Below are positions 1 to 12,020 of a DNA stretch of 64,000 nucleotides, one piece after another; position 1 is the stretch's first letter; every line of letters starts with the position of its first letter. The DNA lies in NCBI GenBank assembly GCA_035578905.1, contig JAQJVL010000786.1:171001-235000 (forward strand), in the 5' to 3' direction. Under the pieces are notes generated by a model that searched no databases, was not told where the DNA came from, and worked only from the letters and a program-made list of their open reading frames with translations. The DNA comes from Stictocephala bisonia (Eukaryota; Arthropoda; Insecta; Hemiptera; Membracidae). A program made the translations under genes and the position numbers.

Positions 1-884
1 CCCTCCACGTTAGAAAACTAAATACCCTCAGACCCGTGAGTTTTGTCTGGAAAAGCAAAAGTAAGAAAACAGATTGGAAGGAATCGTGTAATATTAGTTT
101 CAATAAATGGCAGCGAGGATAAAGTATAGGAAGTCAGAAATATATAGAATAAATACAAGGAAATATTCATACAGAAACATCTACATGGACCTGAGGTAGC
201 AGGTATCACAGAGATTATGGAAACAGAGGTCGCATTCAGTAGTGTTCAAAATGTGTGTCGAGTTAGTCAGTCGAGTAGTTAGTTCTCCACGTTGCATATG
301 GAGGTACCAGTACCATTGATTTTATACACAAATAGATTTCCCATCCAATATTAAATTTTGAGTTTCAAAATATCAGCTGTTTTTGTGGTCCATTGTGGAG
401 CGCTAGTGTAGCTCCATGTAAATGTAATGCAGTTTAAAACAGCTGTGGTTGCAGGCCACACTAACTAACAAAATTACTGCCACAAATATTTCTATTAGAT
501 GGTTTATCTATTGTCGGTGTATATAATCAAGGCCAGTACCTTCATAATGTCAGTTCCTCCTTTATTTCCCCCAAAAATTCAAGTATAAATCTAGTAATTG
601 TTACTTCAGATCTATGTTTAGTAGTTCAGATTTATAGAGATGTAGTTTAGTAGTTATCTGTTTATAACTGCCACTAAGGCGTTCGCTGTGGCCGAAAGGA
701 AGCTGTTTTTTTTTTTTTTTTTTTTTTTTGTGTACGTATATAAATTCCTTTTGTGAAATTAAATAAAAAATGAAAAATATGGGAATTATTAATTGAACAA
801 TTATAAAACTTTTATGATATTAATAGTACTGAGATTAAAATCAACTGGAGAAAACAAACCATGATTTAAAAAATGGGGTCAATA
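1..884. other. AT-rich non-coding stretch with poly(T)
   Basis: No convincing coding sequence is visible. The 63-codon minus-strand ORF at 18-209 has no recognisable motif. A pure T run of about 24 bases lies at 706-729, following a GC-richer 40-bp stretch (about 664-705). That arrangement could be the tail of an old retroposed element, but I cannot assign it to a family. Confidence 0.5.
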
Positions 885-1342
885 CACCAGGTGGAAAAAA
901 TATGGAAACGCTTTCACAACTTTTGTATGACTACACTTGTAAAAGTAAAATCTTGTACATGATCATGGTTAAAAAGAACATACTATTTTACGCCATTAAC
1001 GACATTTCATCTTTTCAGGGGGACGGCCCACGAAGAGTTGAACGAAATTTTTGAACGTAAGCCTAGGTCGAGCTTGGTATCAAATGAAAGGTTTATTCAA
1101 GAGAAATAATTAATTGCCGCAATGCGGACTTAGAAAGGTTTATCCTTTCCAGAGTAGTGGCCATTTGAATTTTAAAATAACTAATTTGAACAGTATTATT
1201 TCTCTGCTATTTAACTGTTTTAATAAATTATTCTGATCAAATATTATACTTTATGGATCACAATTATTAAAAATAACTATCAAATTATCTATGGAAAAAA
1301 TAACGTTGTAGTGTAAGCGTTTCCATATTTTTTCCACACTGT
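885..1342. mobile_element. Tc1/mariner-like MITE, about 458 bp
   Basis: Terminal inverted repeats are visible. The left end reads CAGGTGGAAAAAATATGGAA and continues into ACGC; the right end, reverse-complemented, reads CAGTGTGGAAAAAATATGGA and continues into AACGC. A TA dinucleotide flanks both sides (883-884 and 1342-1343), as expected for the IS630/Tc1/mariner superfamily. The interior has no long ORF, so this is a non-autonomous copy. The first few bases of the left end differ by a small indel, so the exact left boundary is uncertain by 2-3 bases. Confidence 0.7.
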
Positions 1343-1512
1343 ATATTGTCTTGTAAGTGAATACATACATCCCAAGACAGCTAGACCGAAAGACGTGTTG
1401 CAGAAATGTTAAGTTTGTTAAGTCTAAGGCTGAATATAACCTCGTGAAAACATCAGTTATCTTCCACAAGACAAAATGAAGATGTTTTGTCAAGGAGCTA
1501 AAATATATTTTA

Positions 1513-1736
1513 GCTCCCACCTACCCACCCATTAACGTACAGTGGTATTGACCCACCCGCCCACTCACAGACGTACAGTGGTATTGACCCACCCGCCCAC
1601 CCATACACGACAGTGGTATTGACCCATCCGCCCACCCATACACATACAATGGTACTGACCCACTCGCTCACCCCTACACGTACAGTGGTACTGACCCACC
1701 CACCCACCCATTAACGTACAGTAGTATTGATGTTTA
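1513..1736 (-). repeat. G-rich 36-bp minisatellite array A
   Basis: About six tandem copies of a roughly 36-bp unit. Read on the minus strand, each unit has a CAATACCACTGTACGTGTA block followed by a G-run block of the type GGGTGGGCGGGTGGG. The same unit forms arrays at 11399-11712, 12494-13056 and 58126-58331 in the opposite orientation, and occurs once at 3479-3510. The overlapping ORFs here are artefacts of a 36-bp period, which is divisible by three. Confidence 0.9.
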
Positions 1737-3478
1737 GTAAGTAACGATTTTGATGTTTTCAACACAAGAAATTCGCATTCTCCAGCAGTTAATAATTATA
1801 GGATAATAAACTAAGGAATATTTTGAATAAACTGATTAAAAAGCACACAGATATTTCTTTGCGACAACGCATCAATTTTGTAGTTGCACTAGAAAAGATT
1901 GGAATGCAAGGTGACTGTGGTTAACTAAAAGGTAAATATTTAACATCAATTTAAAAAAATGCACTTTCAAGATGGCTACTTGCTAGAAACGTAAGAAGGC
2001 GGGACATCGAGTGTACTACAAAAGTAAAAAAGTTCATAATAGACAGTTAAATATGATTCCAACGAAAGTAAGTAAAAATGAAGATTAAGAATGAATGTAA
2101 AATCGGAATTGTTGATTTTTGTTTTGATTTCGAAAAGCTTTTCCAAAAATTAAAAGTATTTGGTTAAAACAACAATATGTTTTTGATTGTATGCCTTTAG
2201 ACAATGGTTATTCAGTAATTTCAATATATTTTCATACACTTTTGTGACAAAAATGCTATCATCTAAGTAAACCCGCGAGTAACATTAAATAAATTAAGCA
2301 CTATTTTCAAACCATTGTTCAATTTGTAATATTTACTAAAACGTATCCACAATTCATTAATTATTTTCATAACAGATTGTTGATTCATAGAATTAACAGT
2401 GGAGTGTTCCCACATTGAATAAATGATTCTCAGTTTGTGGATTAGATACATATATAATTAATATATGTACTGTACTTGGTTTTTAGGATTAATAAGAATG
2501 ACTTCTTACATTTTTTACATAATATTTTGTTAATTTTGTTTTTAAAATATAAAAGTAATTACTTTTTATTTATTTACAAGTAGTTTAATTTAAACTTAGT
2601 TTCGAAAAATTGCCAACCAAAATTGTTATTTAATGTATATACTAATTTATACTTTTTTTTAAAGAACTACCCAACTAGTTCACATGAGCAGTAGGCATGT
2701 TCTTGAGCTTGAGAAGTGCCGTCCGTCAGCTCAGATGGAAATTCGACCTTGGATCTTGGACGCCCTTGTTGTGAGTCAGCCTCTGAGCCTTTAAGCCAGC
2801 ATTACTTTCGTTGTTTGAAACAGGGTGACGTTTCAATTTTTGAAATTTCCACCAAAAGTAGTATGCTGATTTAAGATACGCATGCTGATTCTGCATACTG
2901 AAATAAAGATGTACAGGGTGTTTCAAAATTACGTTAAAACGATTAGGAAACGGCTTATCATGTTAAAACAAAAAATAGTTCATATAAACATATATTCTAA
3001 AATGCTCCGTTTACGGTTTGTGTTAAGGAAACAAAAAAACACTCATAACTCAAAAGTACCTTAAGCTACAGGATTTAATTTTACATACGAGTAAAATTTT
3101 GTATTTTTGTCTATTTGTCAATTTTAGACCTAACACTCTTCGTCTAGCAAAATATTAATTAAATTTCTTCACTGATTAAAAAAATCGCTGCCGTTTAAAA
3201 GTATTGATGCTTAGAGCTATAATAGATACGATAAAATTAAAAGGAAAAAGGATTGCTACACGATGACACATTTAACACCTGAATTTTTATAATTGGTTCA
3301 TAAGTAACAGAGAAATTTTAATTTGATCAACAATGGCATTTTAACATTTCTACAAATTATGTCCTCTTTCAACAGAATTCAAAATAAATTTACATTAACA
3401 GTGATATTTAACGTATATAACCAACATGTGTATATGTTTTAATAATATATCAATCTGAATACATACATTATTAGTAGC
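1737..3478. other. AT-rich non-coding stretch
   Basis: No gene is seen; the ORFs are short and low-complexity. Near 2913 a CAGGGTGTTTCAAAATTACG sequence resembles one terminal inverted repeat of Tc1/mariner MITEs such as the one at 34963-35383. No matching second end is found nearby, so it is at most a solo remnant. At 2708-2900 there is a GC-richer unique block without coding signs. Confidence 0.4.
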
Positions 3479-3510
3479 AGTGGTACCCACCCACTCATTC
3501 ACGTACAGTG
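3479..3510 (-). repeat. Single unit of the G-rich minisatellite
   Basis: One copy of the dispersed minisatellite unit, without tandem neighbours. On the minus strand it reads CACTGTACGTGAATGAGTGG followed by GTGGGTACCACTGC. It shows that the unit also occurs as a monomer. Confidence 0.7.
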
Positions 3511-3821
3511 TCTACAAACTGATACATGTATTTATGTATTCAGCTTGATCTAAGATCTTTGAACATATGTTCATAGGTTGTTAGGTTTAGAAAAAGTCAA
3601 AAACACCACAGGTTGTCTCGTAAGTTTAGAAACTAGTAACGCGGGTACAGTTTCGTGGAGTTTTGAATAATATATTCGAAGACACAAACTTTGACCTTTG
3701 ACTTTCTTTACTCCTTTTACACTTTACTGTTGCTTAAATTTAAGAAATTGATGGTAAAAACTTACTGAAAAAACACGTGATTTAGTTTCAAAGTGAACAT
3801 TTAATTAACAAAATTAACATT

Positions 3822-4162
3822 GGATCTTTTCCGTTAATTACTACCACTACTTTTTTTCGTTTCCAGGATTTCACTACCGCTTGATAAATATTCTTTGAAA
3901 ACTGTTCTCCAATCATTTTTACGTCCACTGTGGTATTCCTTATCTGCTAGGAATACGATATCGATGGCCTTATCTTATCGTTTTCCAAGAACTTACACAC
4001 GGAGAGCGCATTCGGTGGTAAGTCAATCATTGGATTTACTAGTTTGTAACTTTAGTAGCCACCAAACCTAACCTGATCTAACCTAACCGTAATTGCGAAA
4101 AAAAAAGTTCTGGTAGTGAAGTAACGGAAAAAGTAGTGGTAATGAATTAACGGGAAAGGTCT
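3822..4162. mobile_element. MITE with 8-bp target site duplication (hAT-like)
   Basis: A 341-bp element is bounded by the exact duplication TTAACATT (3814-3821 and 4163-4170). Its long imperfect terminal inverted repeats begin right at the duplication: the left end is GGATCTTTTCCGTTAATT and the right end, reverse-complemented, is AGACCTTTCCCGTTAATT. The homology continues about 45 bp inward through a shared ACCACTACTTTTT block. There is no ORF. An 8-bp duplication is typical of hAT (also P) elements. The ends do not look like classic hAT CAGGG ends, so the superfamily is inferred only from duplication length. Confidence 0.8.
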
Positions 4163-4170
4163 TTAACATT

Positions 4171-4906
4171 TAATAAGTAAACACAAATCTTAATTAATTT
4201 TTATTTACTATACTTTTATATCAAAAATGTTTTTAAAAATTAACTCTTTATATTCAATAATGTTTTGCTTATAAGTAATGAAAAAATAAACAAATAGAAC
4301 AACTAAATACTCAGTTACTCAAACATACTTCGTACATAACTTAAAACGGTGCTAAAATTATATGGCACTAATTATAGATAAAATTTGTCACCTGAGTGAA
4401 GTCGGTAATATATTTAGGTTTTATTAATGGATAGAGCAATTTTTGTAAAAGTGATAAAATAAGTATTTTCAATCATAACAGTAATCTGTGACAGCTGTCA
4501 ACATAGTGGTGAGAAAGTGACGGCTTTTAAATCCCACCCCCGATAGAATGCTACTGTAAAATATATGTTTCTAATAATATACCATTAGTGGAATTATCTC
4601 TGGTATTATGTTTGCGGTATTTGGAAAATAATAAATAATGCATTCAACTTAGTTGATATATAAATTTAATGTTAGAAAAATAAATTAAGTAATAATGATT
4701 ATATACCTCAACATCTGTAAAATGTAATAGTATATTCATTCTTATGTTCTTTAGTTACGAAGAGAGTAAAAGTACATTATTTAGTATATCTCTACAGACA
4801 TTGTACGTTCGTGAAAAAAATTTTATATCTAGTTTTAAGTCCAGACAATAGCTAAGGTGTAAAATCCAAAAATCGTAAAATAATTTAAATATATGTTTTT
4901 TATAAC

Positions 4907-4956
<50 letters not shown>

Positions 4957-5584
4957 AATGCCAACCAAAGACAACTTAAGTATTTTTATCTTGATAAAAT
5001 ACTTCCAAGGGGTAGAAACTGCCCCTAAAATATTGTTCCAAAAGGATAAAATTGGTTTGATTTTAGTAAATTAATAACAGCTGTTTTGTAAATAAATAAA
5101 CATGTTTATTTTTTATGTATGACATTATACTACTGATGCCAAAGAACAAAGCTACTCTGTGACTTATGTATTTTGAATATTATGCTATGAGTTTAATCTT
5201 CAGATGTTAAACAAAAACAAATGAAATGAACACGTTTGAAATAGGCAAAGTAATACCATTTATACTTTTTTATAAATCTTCTTTTAAGGTATTTTTCTTA
5301 TCAAAGCAATAATCCAAATTAAATATTTATTTTCGTGAAACCTTGTAGAAAATGTAATACATAACAATGTTGTGTTGTTGGTGAAGTGAAAGCCCGGTAT
5401 TCGTCAAACATCATTTACATGAATAATGAATATAAAAGTGTTCCGTATTGACTTTCCCTTTCAACAAATTGCGTCAGACTTTCCCTCAAATGGAATCTGC
5501 TTATCTATTAAGGATGGAAGGTTTGTCAACAAGAACTCCTCTAATATGAATGTTATTACTTATTATAATGGAAGACCTAATAAC
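4171..5584. other. AT-rich non-coding stretch with 43-base poly(T)
   Basis: No gene is seen. A pure T run of about 43 bases lies at 4911-4953. It gives a false lysine-rich ORF on the minus strand. The flanking DNA is AT-rich and has no recognised motif. Confidence 0.5.
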
Positions 5585-5927
5585 TAAGGTTGACTGTTTC
5601 TCAGAAAGAGTTATTTATTAATAGTACAATAGCCAGGGCAACTAACGGGGCCTAAAGCTTTACGTTGAATCCGAATCACGTAGTGTTGGCGTGATTTTCA
5701 GCTAACTGACATGCCTGATACTCAGTTCTCTTCCTTACACAACACCTGAACCTTGACTACCATCCAACATGGACACGTCAGACTTCTCTAGTAGTGTCCA
5801 CATCGATGGCAACCATTGAGCGGACGCCGTGTTGGTATTAAGCAGACAGAGCACAGAGCTTATCGCCTACAGCCTCCCCAGGTACCTGGATTACAGCACT
5901 GCGCCACCAGTGCCGACTATGCTAATT
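5585..5927 (-). mobile_element. tRNA-derived SINE, head-A type (copy 1)
   Basis: Read on the minus strand, the element starts at AGTCGGCACTGGTGGCGCAG. It has a Pol III box A-like TGGCGCAGTGC (5896-5906) and a degenerate box B-like GGCGATAAGCTC about 44 bp downstream. The body continues through conserved blocks that recur at 27140-27597, 31520-31977, 57480-57665 and 63300-63550. This copy lacks the 3' tail (GATCGGCGTCTTAT) seen in the copies at 27.1 and 24.5 kb. Confidence 0.8.
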
Positions 5928-6874
5928 ACTATGTTTTGTTAGTTTAGTCTAGTTGTTAGACCTACAAATTGTACTTAGGGAAGGAAATTAAAAACCTAAT
6001 CGGTTTTGAAAAAAATGTATATTCAATTTATAGCTTATATGCCATATCATATAATTAAATAATGCATATAATTAAATAATTGGCTAATTTCACACATTAT
6101 GATAAGCTTCCTATCCAAGACACTGAATATGTCAAATAGTTTAACATTGTTGGGTATTGTCTAGAAAATAAATATTCTTTACTGGTATAAATAATTAAAA
6201 CTCTAAAGTTTAACATGTATTATTAAACTCTTTTATGATCCAAGCCCTTAGCATCCTTGTATTTAATTATGAGTCATTAACTCTGCTAATTATGAAAACG
6301 TGGCATTAGCATAAGTACATTATCATTTACAGAATGCTTTATTACAGGAATAATTTTGTAACACCTTGGCTGAACTCAACTATACATTATTACAGTAAAA
6401 AAGTTAATAAAATTATAAACCCCGGGGTTTAACACCTAGCTTGCTTGACAAGATAAATCAGAAAAATAAAAAGTGTACCATTCAGAAATTTGTTGTAGAA
6501 TTTGTTAAAAAATATGATTACACCGTCACATGCAAAAATGCATTTATGATAAATTTTCTTTGTTGGAATTAATTATTTGCTTTAAAAGTAAGTTATAAAC
6601 TATGAAAATTGGAATGAAATAACGTACTGTGATGATCTAAAGCTAAATCAATAGTGCAGAGGTAGCGGTAATTAATTCGTGAATGCTAGCGGTAAACCGT
6701 TAATGCTACGTTGTTGCAGGGATGTATGATGGGACCACATCAAACAAAAACGTGAACCTAAGAGTCTTCTATACCTGCCATAATATTGGATTTGATTCTC
6801 CATAAAGCCAAATTTAAATTAAAATAAATATTACGGCTTTATTTATGAACGTAGCATTTAAAAATTGCATTTTT

Positions 6875-7185
6875 TACTTTCTCTCATATGCGTTAGCATA
6901 GAGAAAGTATTGTGATCGTAAAAAAATATTTTTTACAAGTTGGTCCAAAAAAGTCATTTTAGGGTTCCCTGAACCCAAAAAAAGTGTTTTTTCTAAAAAG
7001 AAGGATGTGAACTACAATTTAAAACATTTTAGTAAACATAGTCTATAACTAGACTAGTTTTTGAGTTATGGCAAACAAACATATTTTGGAATCAAACTGG
7101 TAATTATCAAAGCTTTGAATATTTTTAGTGTTTAATATGGGGGGACGTTTGTGAAAATTCATGGGAACCATTTATTTTAAAATAG
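6875..7185 (+). repeat. Hairpin-ended dispersed repeat (family B), copy 1
   Basis: Starts with a strong hairpin at 6876-6908: outer stem ACTTTCTC/GAGAAAGT, inner stem TATGC/GCATA, loop GTTA. Conserved blocks follow: an ACAAGTTGGTC block, a GGTTCCCTGAACCC block, a TTTTGAGTTATGGCAAAC block, a GGAATCAAACTGGTAATTAT block, and a final ATGGGGGGACG block ending in GGGAACCATTTATT. Compared with copies at 61866-62395 and 49557-50098 this one carries an internal deletion of about 200 bp. No coding potential is seen. Confidence 0.85.
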
Positions 7186-7528
7186 TACAACATTATTGTC
7201 CAACCATCCTTATATATATATAATCTTCCTTATTTAAACATGAATACATATTGTTCTAATTTAATTTTTTCTAACCAAAGTCGGATGAATAAAATGTAAT
7301 CTCATTGGGATATAATCACATATATCATATAAAGTATGTTAAATTATAAATATATGATTAAAAATATAAGCGTGAAACATCTTTAAGTGACGTAATATTC
7401 AATTACAAAACGCGAACGTCAGCTACTGATAAACGCGCTGCCTAGTTGACAGTGGGGATGAGAGAGTCAACTACACGGAGTTGAGAACGGACTGACAGAC
7501 AACATACGGTCTTCAGTAATTACAAGTA

Positions 7529-7950
7529 CAGTAAACCCTCGATTTAACGGACCCCGATTTAACGGACTTCGCATTTAACAGACTGTATTACAGTATCTAA
7601 ATTGATTCATACTTGTACCTCGCACTGAAGGAAGTTTTATACAAAACTCAATTTATAAAACGTGTAGTTTTTCTAATCCAACTTCAAAATAAATATTTTT
7701 TATATAGTTATTATTGTTCAGTATATCGTAAAACTCTTTATATTAATAGGTTAATAATTTTTATACAATATATATTTGTATATTGTGTTGATTGTTGAGT
7801 TAACATTGAGCTTGCAGCATAATAGGTAGTTTTGAGTGAGGTGTGGCAATCTCATAACGATTTGAGTGAATTCACCCTGATTTAACGGACAACCGGTTTT
7901 AATGGACTAGAGTTTACCCCATTTAATCCATTAAATCGAGAGTTTACTTG
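7529..7950. mobile_element. pogo/Tigger-like MITE, about 420 bp
   Basis: Left terminal repeat CAGTAAACCCTCGATTTAAC (7529) is preceded by TA. The right terminal repeat, reverse-complemented, reads CAAGTAAACTCTCGATTTAA. The motif GATTTAACGGAC recurs just inside both ends. The CAGTAAACCCTCG-type end resembles pogo/Tigger elements in the Tc1/mariner superfamily. The interior is AT-rich and has no transposase ORF. The right-hand TA duplication is not intact. Confidence 0.75.
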
Positions 7951-8339
7951 TTTCAAAGTCAATGTCAGGTAGAGAGTCGGAAGCTCAATTGTGATAAAAT
8001 TCATTGGAGAAGACTGTTAAACAGACAGTGGTTCAATTAAATTGTGGTATTGGAAGGAGTCTTGTACACACCACAACGATTAATAAATGACGGGATATGT
8101 ATTTATTTATAAAAAGTAATGAATACATTTCATACCATAAAATAGCAATATAACTGTATATAATTTTCTATGTAGACGAATGGAATCCTTTCATTTAACA
8201 TTTGTTTCACAATTACACAAATAATACAATATGTATGAAAGAAAAAAATACATGGAATTCTTATATACATCTACTATATAATATAAAAATTAGAGTGGAA
8301 AAAGGTATAAAAATGAGACAATAGACATGTTCAAATAAA

Positions 8340-8790
8340 ACTTCATGATGCTTTATCTACCTTTCACAGAACTGAATCAGGTGAGCCTCAAGGTAGTGTT
8401 CTTGGTCCTATCCTGAATATAATTTACACCTCGGACATTCCAAAAAGTGAACCAACTAACATGGAAACGTTTGCAGACGTCACGGCCGTTTTGGAATCCC
8501 ATCAAAACCACGTGGTTGCTTTACAAATGCTACAAACACATCAAAACTTCTTATCTAAATGGTTTTAAATGTGGCGTATAAGAGTTAATGAAGGCAAATC
8601 AGCTCATGTAACATTTTCACTGAAACAATTCACGTGTCCTCCTGTGTCAATGAATAATGTATTCCTGCCCCAATTAAATGTTGTAAAATACTTGAGAATG
8701 CACCTAGAACGATATTTACTTGTGCTCTACACCCTTATGTCTACAACTGTCTCAATAAGAAGTGGAACATAGTATACCACAGAGCAAATG
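8340..8790 (+). pseudogene. Jockey-type LINE reverse transcriptase fragment
   Basis: Translation shows a GEPQGSVLGPILNIIYTSDI block (RT motif 4, normally GVPQGS) and a FADV catalytic-box remnant (the family normally has F/YADD, so the second aspartate is lost). Then come a premature TAA (8566-8568), WRIRVNEGKSAHVTF and a VKYLRMHLER block. This is the central and C-terminal palm/thumb of a Jockey-clade reverse transcriptase. It is 5'-truncated, has an in-frame stop and a broken active site, and is therefore dead. Both edges are approximate. Confidence 0.85.
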
Positions 8791-8959
8791 TTAACAGACA
8801 CTGAATACATAGACGCAGACACACAAACAACATACGTCGGTTCTGGTCTACCAGACCTTGAATGTTTACCTCAACTAAGCTTGTGTTGACTTAAATATTC
8901 GTCCATTATAAATTATTTGGCATTTAATCATTTTATATAAGCTTTTTGAACACGTTATT

Positions 8960-9108
8960 ATTGATCAAAGTATATTTATTTATTTTATTTATTTATTTAT
9001 TCGTAAGACGCCGATCGTCAAGATATGGGCGAATATGGATTTCGCATGAGTGTGGTGAGTGTAGATGAGCGAATGTAGTCATTGTTACAAACTAAGGCCG
9101 ACTATATA
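8960..9108 (-). mobile_element. SINE 3'-tail fragment
   Basis: Contains only the common 3' part of the SINE family: TAACAATGACTACATTCGCT through CGATCGGCGTCTTACGAATA on the minus strand. An A-rich AAAT-type simple tail follows (plus-strand 8966-9001). The head is missing, as expected for 5' truncation at reverse transcription. Confidence 0.8.
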
Positions 9109-9605
9109 GCAATTTTAATGATTGTATATTCCAGTTCAGATTTTAGGGCTTCTAATATTACAAATGGAGCAATATTTTGAGTTAATAAATCTTTATTCAT
9201 TATTTAAATACACCACAATAAACAGTTTCTGCTCTTAACATATCTTCAGTGTGTAGAAATATAACCTAACTATTAGAAATCAACAATTGTAAAATAGAAA
9301 TAAAACCTTAGTAAATAATATATGATTAAATTAGTAGATGGTTAAGTAGTAATGAACCAAAAAACATTTTAACTATACAAGTTTATGAAAAAAGAGGAAA
9401 ATTAAAAACATAAACTAAGTCATCAATCAAGTAAAATTCAACTTATCTACCTACTAAATTAATCGTAGTAAGTAATTTATTAGGTACTTATTACTTAACA
9501 CAGATTTAATTTCAATTTTATAATTGTTCATTTCTTATATTTCTACACTCTGAAGATGGCCTAAGAGGCATAACTGGTTGATGATTTGTTACAAAAATAT
9601 TGTGA

Positions 9606-10105
9606 TATGTTAGCCTACCGGTAGTGAAAGTATTGTGATCTCCAAAAAAAAAATTGTTACAAGTTGGTCTAAAAATCTATTTTTAAGGTCCCCTGAACCA
9701 AAAAAAGTGTTTTTTTGGAAAAAATGTAGGATGTCTGTCCATATGTGCGTCTGTCTGTGTGTATGTGCACTTGGCTGGAGACAAATGGGTGGATCAATGT
9801 TTATGAAATTTGGTATGAATTATTTTCATACCAGATCTTTTATTTTCACTTTTAAGAAAATTTAGTTTTTTTAATATTTTTATGGCCTAAAAACATACAA
9901 AAATAGAATTTTCTAAAAAACGGCTTTAACTATTTTGATTAAATTTTCCGGAAAAATGTAATCTACAATTCAAAATATTTTAAGAAATAAGATATGGCAA
10001 AAACATTATTTGGGAATCAAACTGGTAATTTTCAAAGTTTTGATTTTTTAGTGTTTAGTATGGGGGGAAGTTTGTGCAAACTCTTGGAACGATTTATTAT
10101 GAATG
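9606..10105 (+). repeat. Hairpin-ended dispersed repeat (family B), copy 2
   Basis: Near full-length copy. The terminal hairpin is altered: the upstream arm is replaced by CTACCGGTAG next to GAAAGTATTGTGATC. All body blocks are present: GGTCCCCTGAACC, a GTCTGTCTGTGTGTATGTGC block, TGAAATTTGGTATGAATTAT, GGGAATCAAACTGGTAATTT, and the ATGGGGGGAAG end. The 76-codon ORF across it is not a gene. Confidence 0.85.
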
Positions 10106-10439
10106 GTTTCACGGATTAACCAAGCAACGTGAGGACGTGCGTTGCTTGCTGGAGAGTCACCTCTCCTATGAGATCCATTACATTTCTCTCTCAAAAATCA
10201 AGAATATTAGCTTCATCCCCTTGTTCAAAAGTATATATGAGTAGTATTAGCTGTATTTTGTATGTTGTACCAGGAGATAATTACAATATACTGAAACTTA
10301 AAACAAGCCTGTCAGAACGGTGTTCACCAGTCACTGATTTTTTGCTGTCTTCTACCCACATACATATTTATAGATATAAAAAAGGGAGGAAATGTGCTAA
10401 AAAGCATAGATACAAACAGATGATTCAAGATGAATTAGA

Positions 10440-11395
10440 AATATATATTTCTATAGAAAAGATATTTACAGGAGCAATTTTGTAGATACAGTAACGGGAG
10501 AAGTCCCCTTAACAATGGACCAAGTTGCAGCCCTAATGTTTGAAGCTTCATGGTAACATGTCCATGGAAAGATAGCATTCTAACCAGTGTGATACCCAGG
10601 TATTTGGCCCTCTTGCACCATGAAATGACTTTACCATTTAAGGTCAACCTGTGTCTCACCACACCCCCATAGCGTTACCTCATGAAGCATATGGCCTCGC
10701 ACTTTGTAGGGTTAACTTTGGTTCTCCATTTCTGAAGCTTGTAGAGGATCCCCTTGTGCCAGACTTTGTCATAAGTCTTGCTCACATCAAGAAAAACAGC
10801 AGAAGTGTGAAGCCTTTTGTTTGCAGCATCCATAAGTGACGAGACGAGAACTATTCTTGCGTGAGACATAAGGGTTCCTCTTCTTCCGGGTCTTCCCCGA
10901 GGGTATCCAAGAAACCTCGAACAATTTCAGGGTGATGTTCGTCAATTGCGGGGAAGGAAGCAAAGATTCTTGATTTGTCTTTGTCCAAGAAGAACCGGTC
11001 ATGACCAACTTGAGGAGTCTTGACAAGCTTGTCCTTCCGTAAGACCTTCGTAAACGTCCATAAGGAATCATCTTCAGCCTCAAGAGTACTGAGAAGGCCA
11101 TTACTTCCGTTTTCCTTCAATGTGTTCCTGAAGCAGAGACTTAACCCTTAAGGCTTGACGATTAAATGCTGTCTTGTCAACAGGATACCTTGTCCTCTGC
11201 CAGATTCGCCTGAGCACTCTGGCAGGTTCAATTTCACTCATAAGCCAAGTAGGGAGAGAACTTCGGAAGTCAGCTTTTGGACACACGTCTGTGGTCGAAG
11301 AAAGGAGGGCTTCTTCTCTAAGATGGAAGAAGAGGCAGTCAACCTGTTGGTCATCATGTTGGTCTGGAGTAATAAGCCATCAGGAGTGGAGGATG
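10440..11395 (-). pseudogene. Jockey RT region with internal deletion
   Basis: Minus-strand frames show the pre-RT helical region (LPTWLMSEI, RRIWQRTRYPVDK, near 11290-11150) and DDSLWTFTKVLRKDKL (near 11060). Next comes the RT palm start TSAVFLDVSKTYDKVWHKG (near 10790), matching the FLDVSKAFDKVWH block with the first catalytic aspartate. The reading then jumps directly to WRTKVNPTKCEAICF, which in intact elements lies downstream of YADD. The stretch carrying VPQGS and YADD has therefore been lost near 10735. The C-terminal part continues with AKYLGITLVRMLSFHGHV (near 10600). At least three frames are used, so this is a pseudogene. Confidence 0.85.
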
Positions 11396-11398
11396 ATG

Positions 11399-11712
11399 GT
11401 CAATACCACTGTACGTGTATGGGTGGGCGGGTGGGTCAATACCACTGTACGTTAAGGAGTAGGTGCGTGGGTCAATACCACTATACGTGTAGGGGTGGGC
11501 GGGTGGTCAATACCATTGTACGTTTAGGGGTGGGTGGGTGGGTCAATACCAATGTACTTGTAGGAGTGGGTCAATACCAATGTACGTGTAGGGAAGGGCT
11601 GGTTGTCAATACCACTTTACGTGAAGGGGTGGGCGCGTGGGTCAATACCAATGTACGTGTAGGGAAGGGCTGGTTGTCAATACCACTTTACGTGTAGGGG
11701 TGGGCGGGGTCT
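11399..11712 (+). repeat. G-rich 36-bp minisatellite array B
   Basis: About nine tandem units of 33-37 bp with CAATACCACTGTACGTGTA and a G-run block, more diverged than the other arrays. The array lies between the endonuclease and RT parts of the minus-strand Jockey element. Confidence 0.9.
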
Positions 11713-11951
11713 GAACGTCCCTACTTGACTTTAGAGTGCTCTTACAGCTAACGCTGGAACAACGAGGAGTTTGAGATTGCTAGGACCATTGGCGTGACAA
11801 AGTAGGCAAGCTGCAATCATGGCAATGCATTGTTGCCACGTTTCAGTTCTTTAAATGTCTCTGTTTTATAACGAACTCGTTCGATATTAGGAATTTGGGT
11901 GTGAGTAAAAATATGATAGTGAGTAAAATATGGGAGTGAGTAGAGTGTTGA

Positions 11952-12020
11952 CATAGCAGTTTACTGGTGGCATATCAGTTTACTGTTTGCATAGTAGTTT
12001 ACTGTTGACATAAACCACTA
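11952..12020 (+). repeat. Short 20-bp tandem repeat
   Basis: Three to four copies of a unit of the type GCATAGCAGTTTACTGTTG, inside the degenerate Jockey element and just downstream of its endonuclease C-terminus on the minus strand. Confidence 0.7.

Noticed and set aside
4755..4964. Lysine-rich small ORF on the minus strand.
   Set aside because: Created by a 43-base poly(T) run.
10129..10485. 118-codon plus-strand ORF.
   Set aside because: No motif, unusual composition, and it runs into the antisense end of the degenerate Jockey element; most likely chance.
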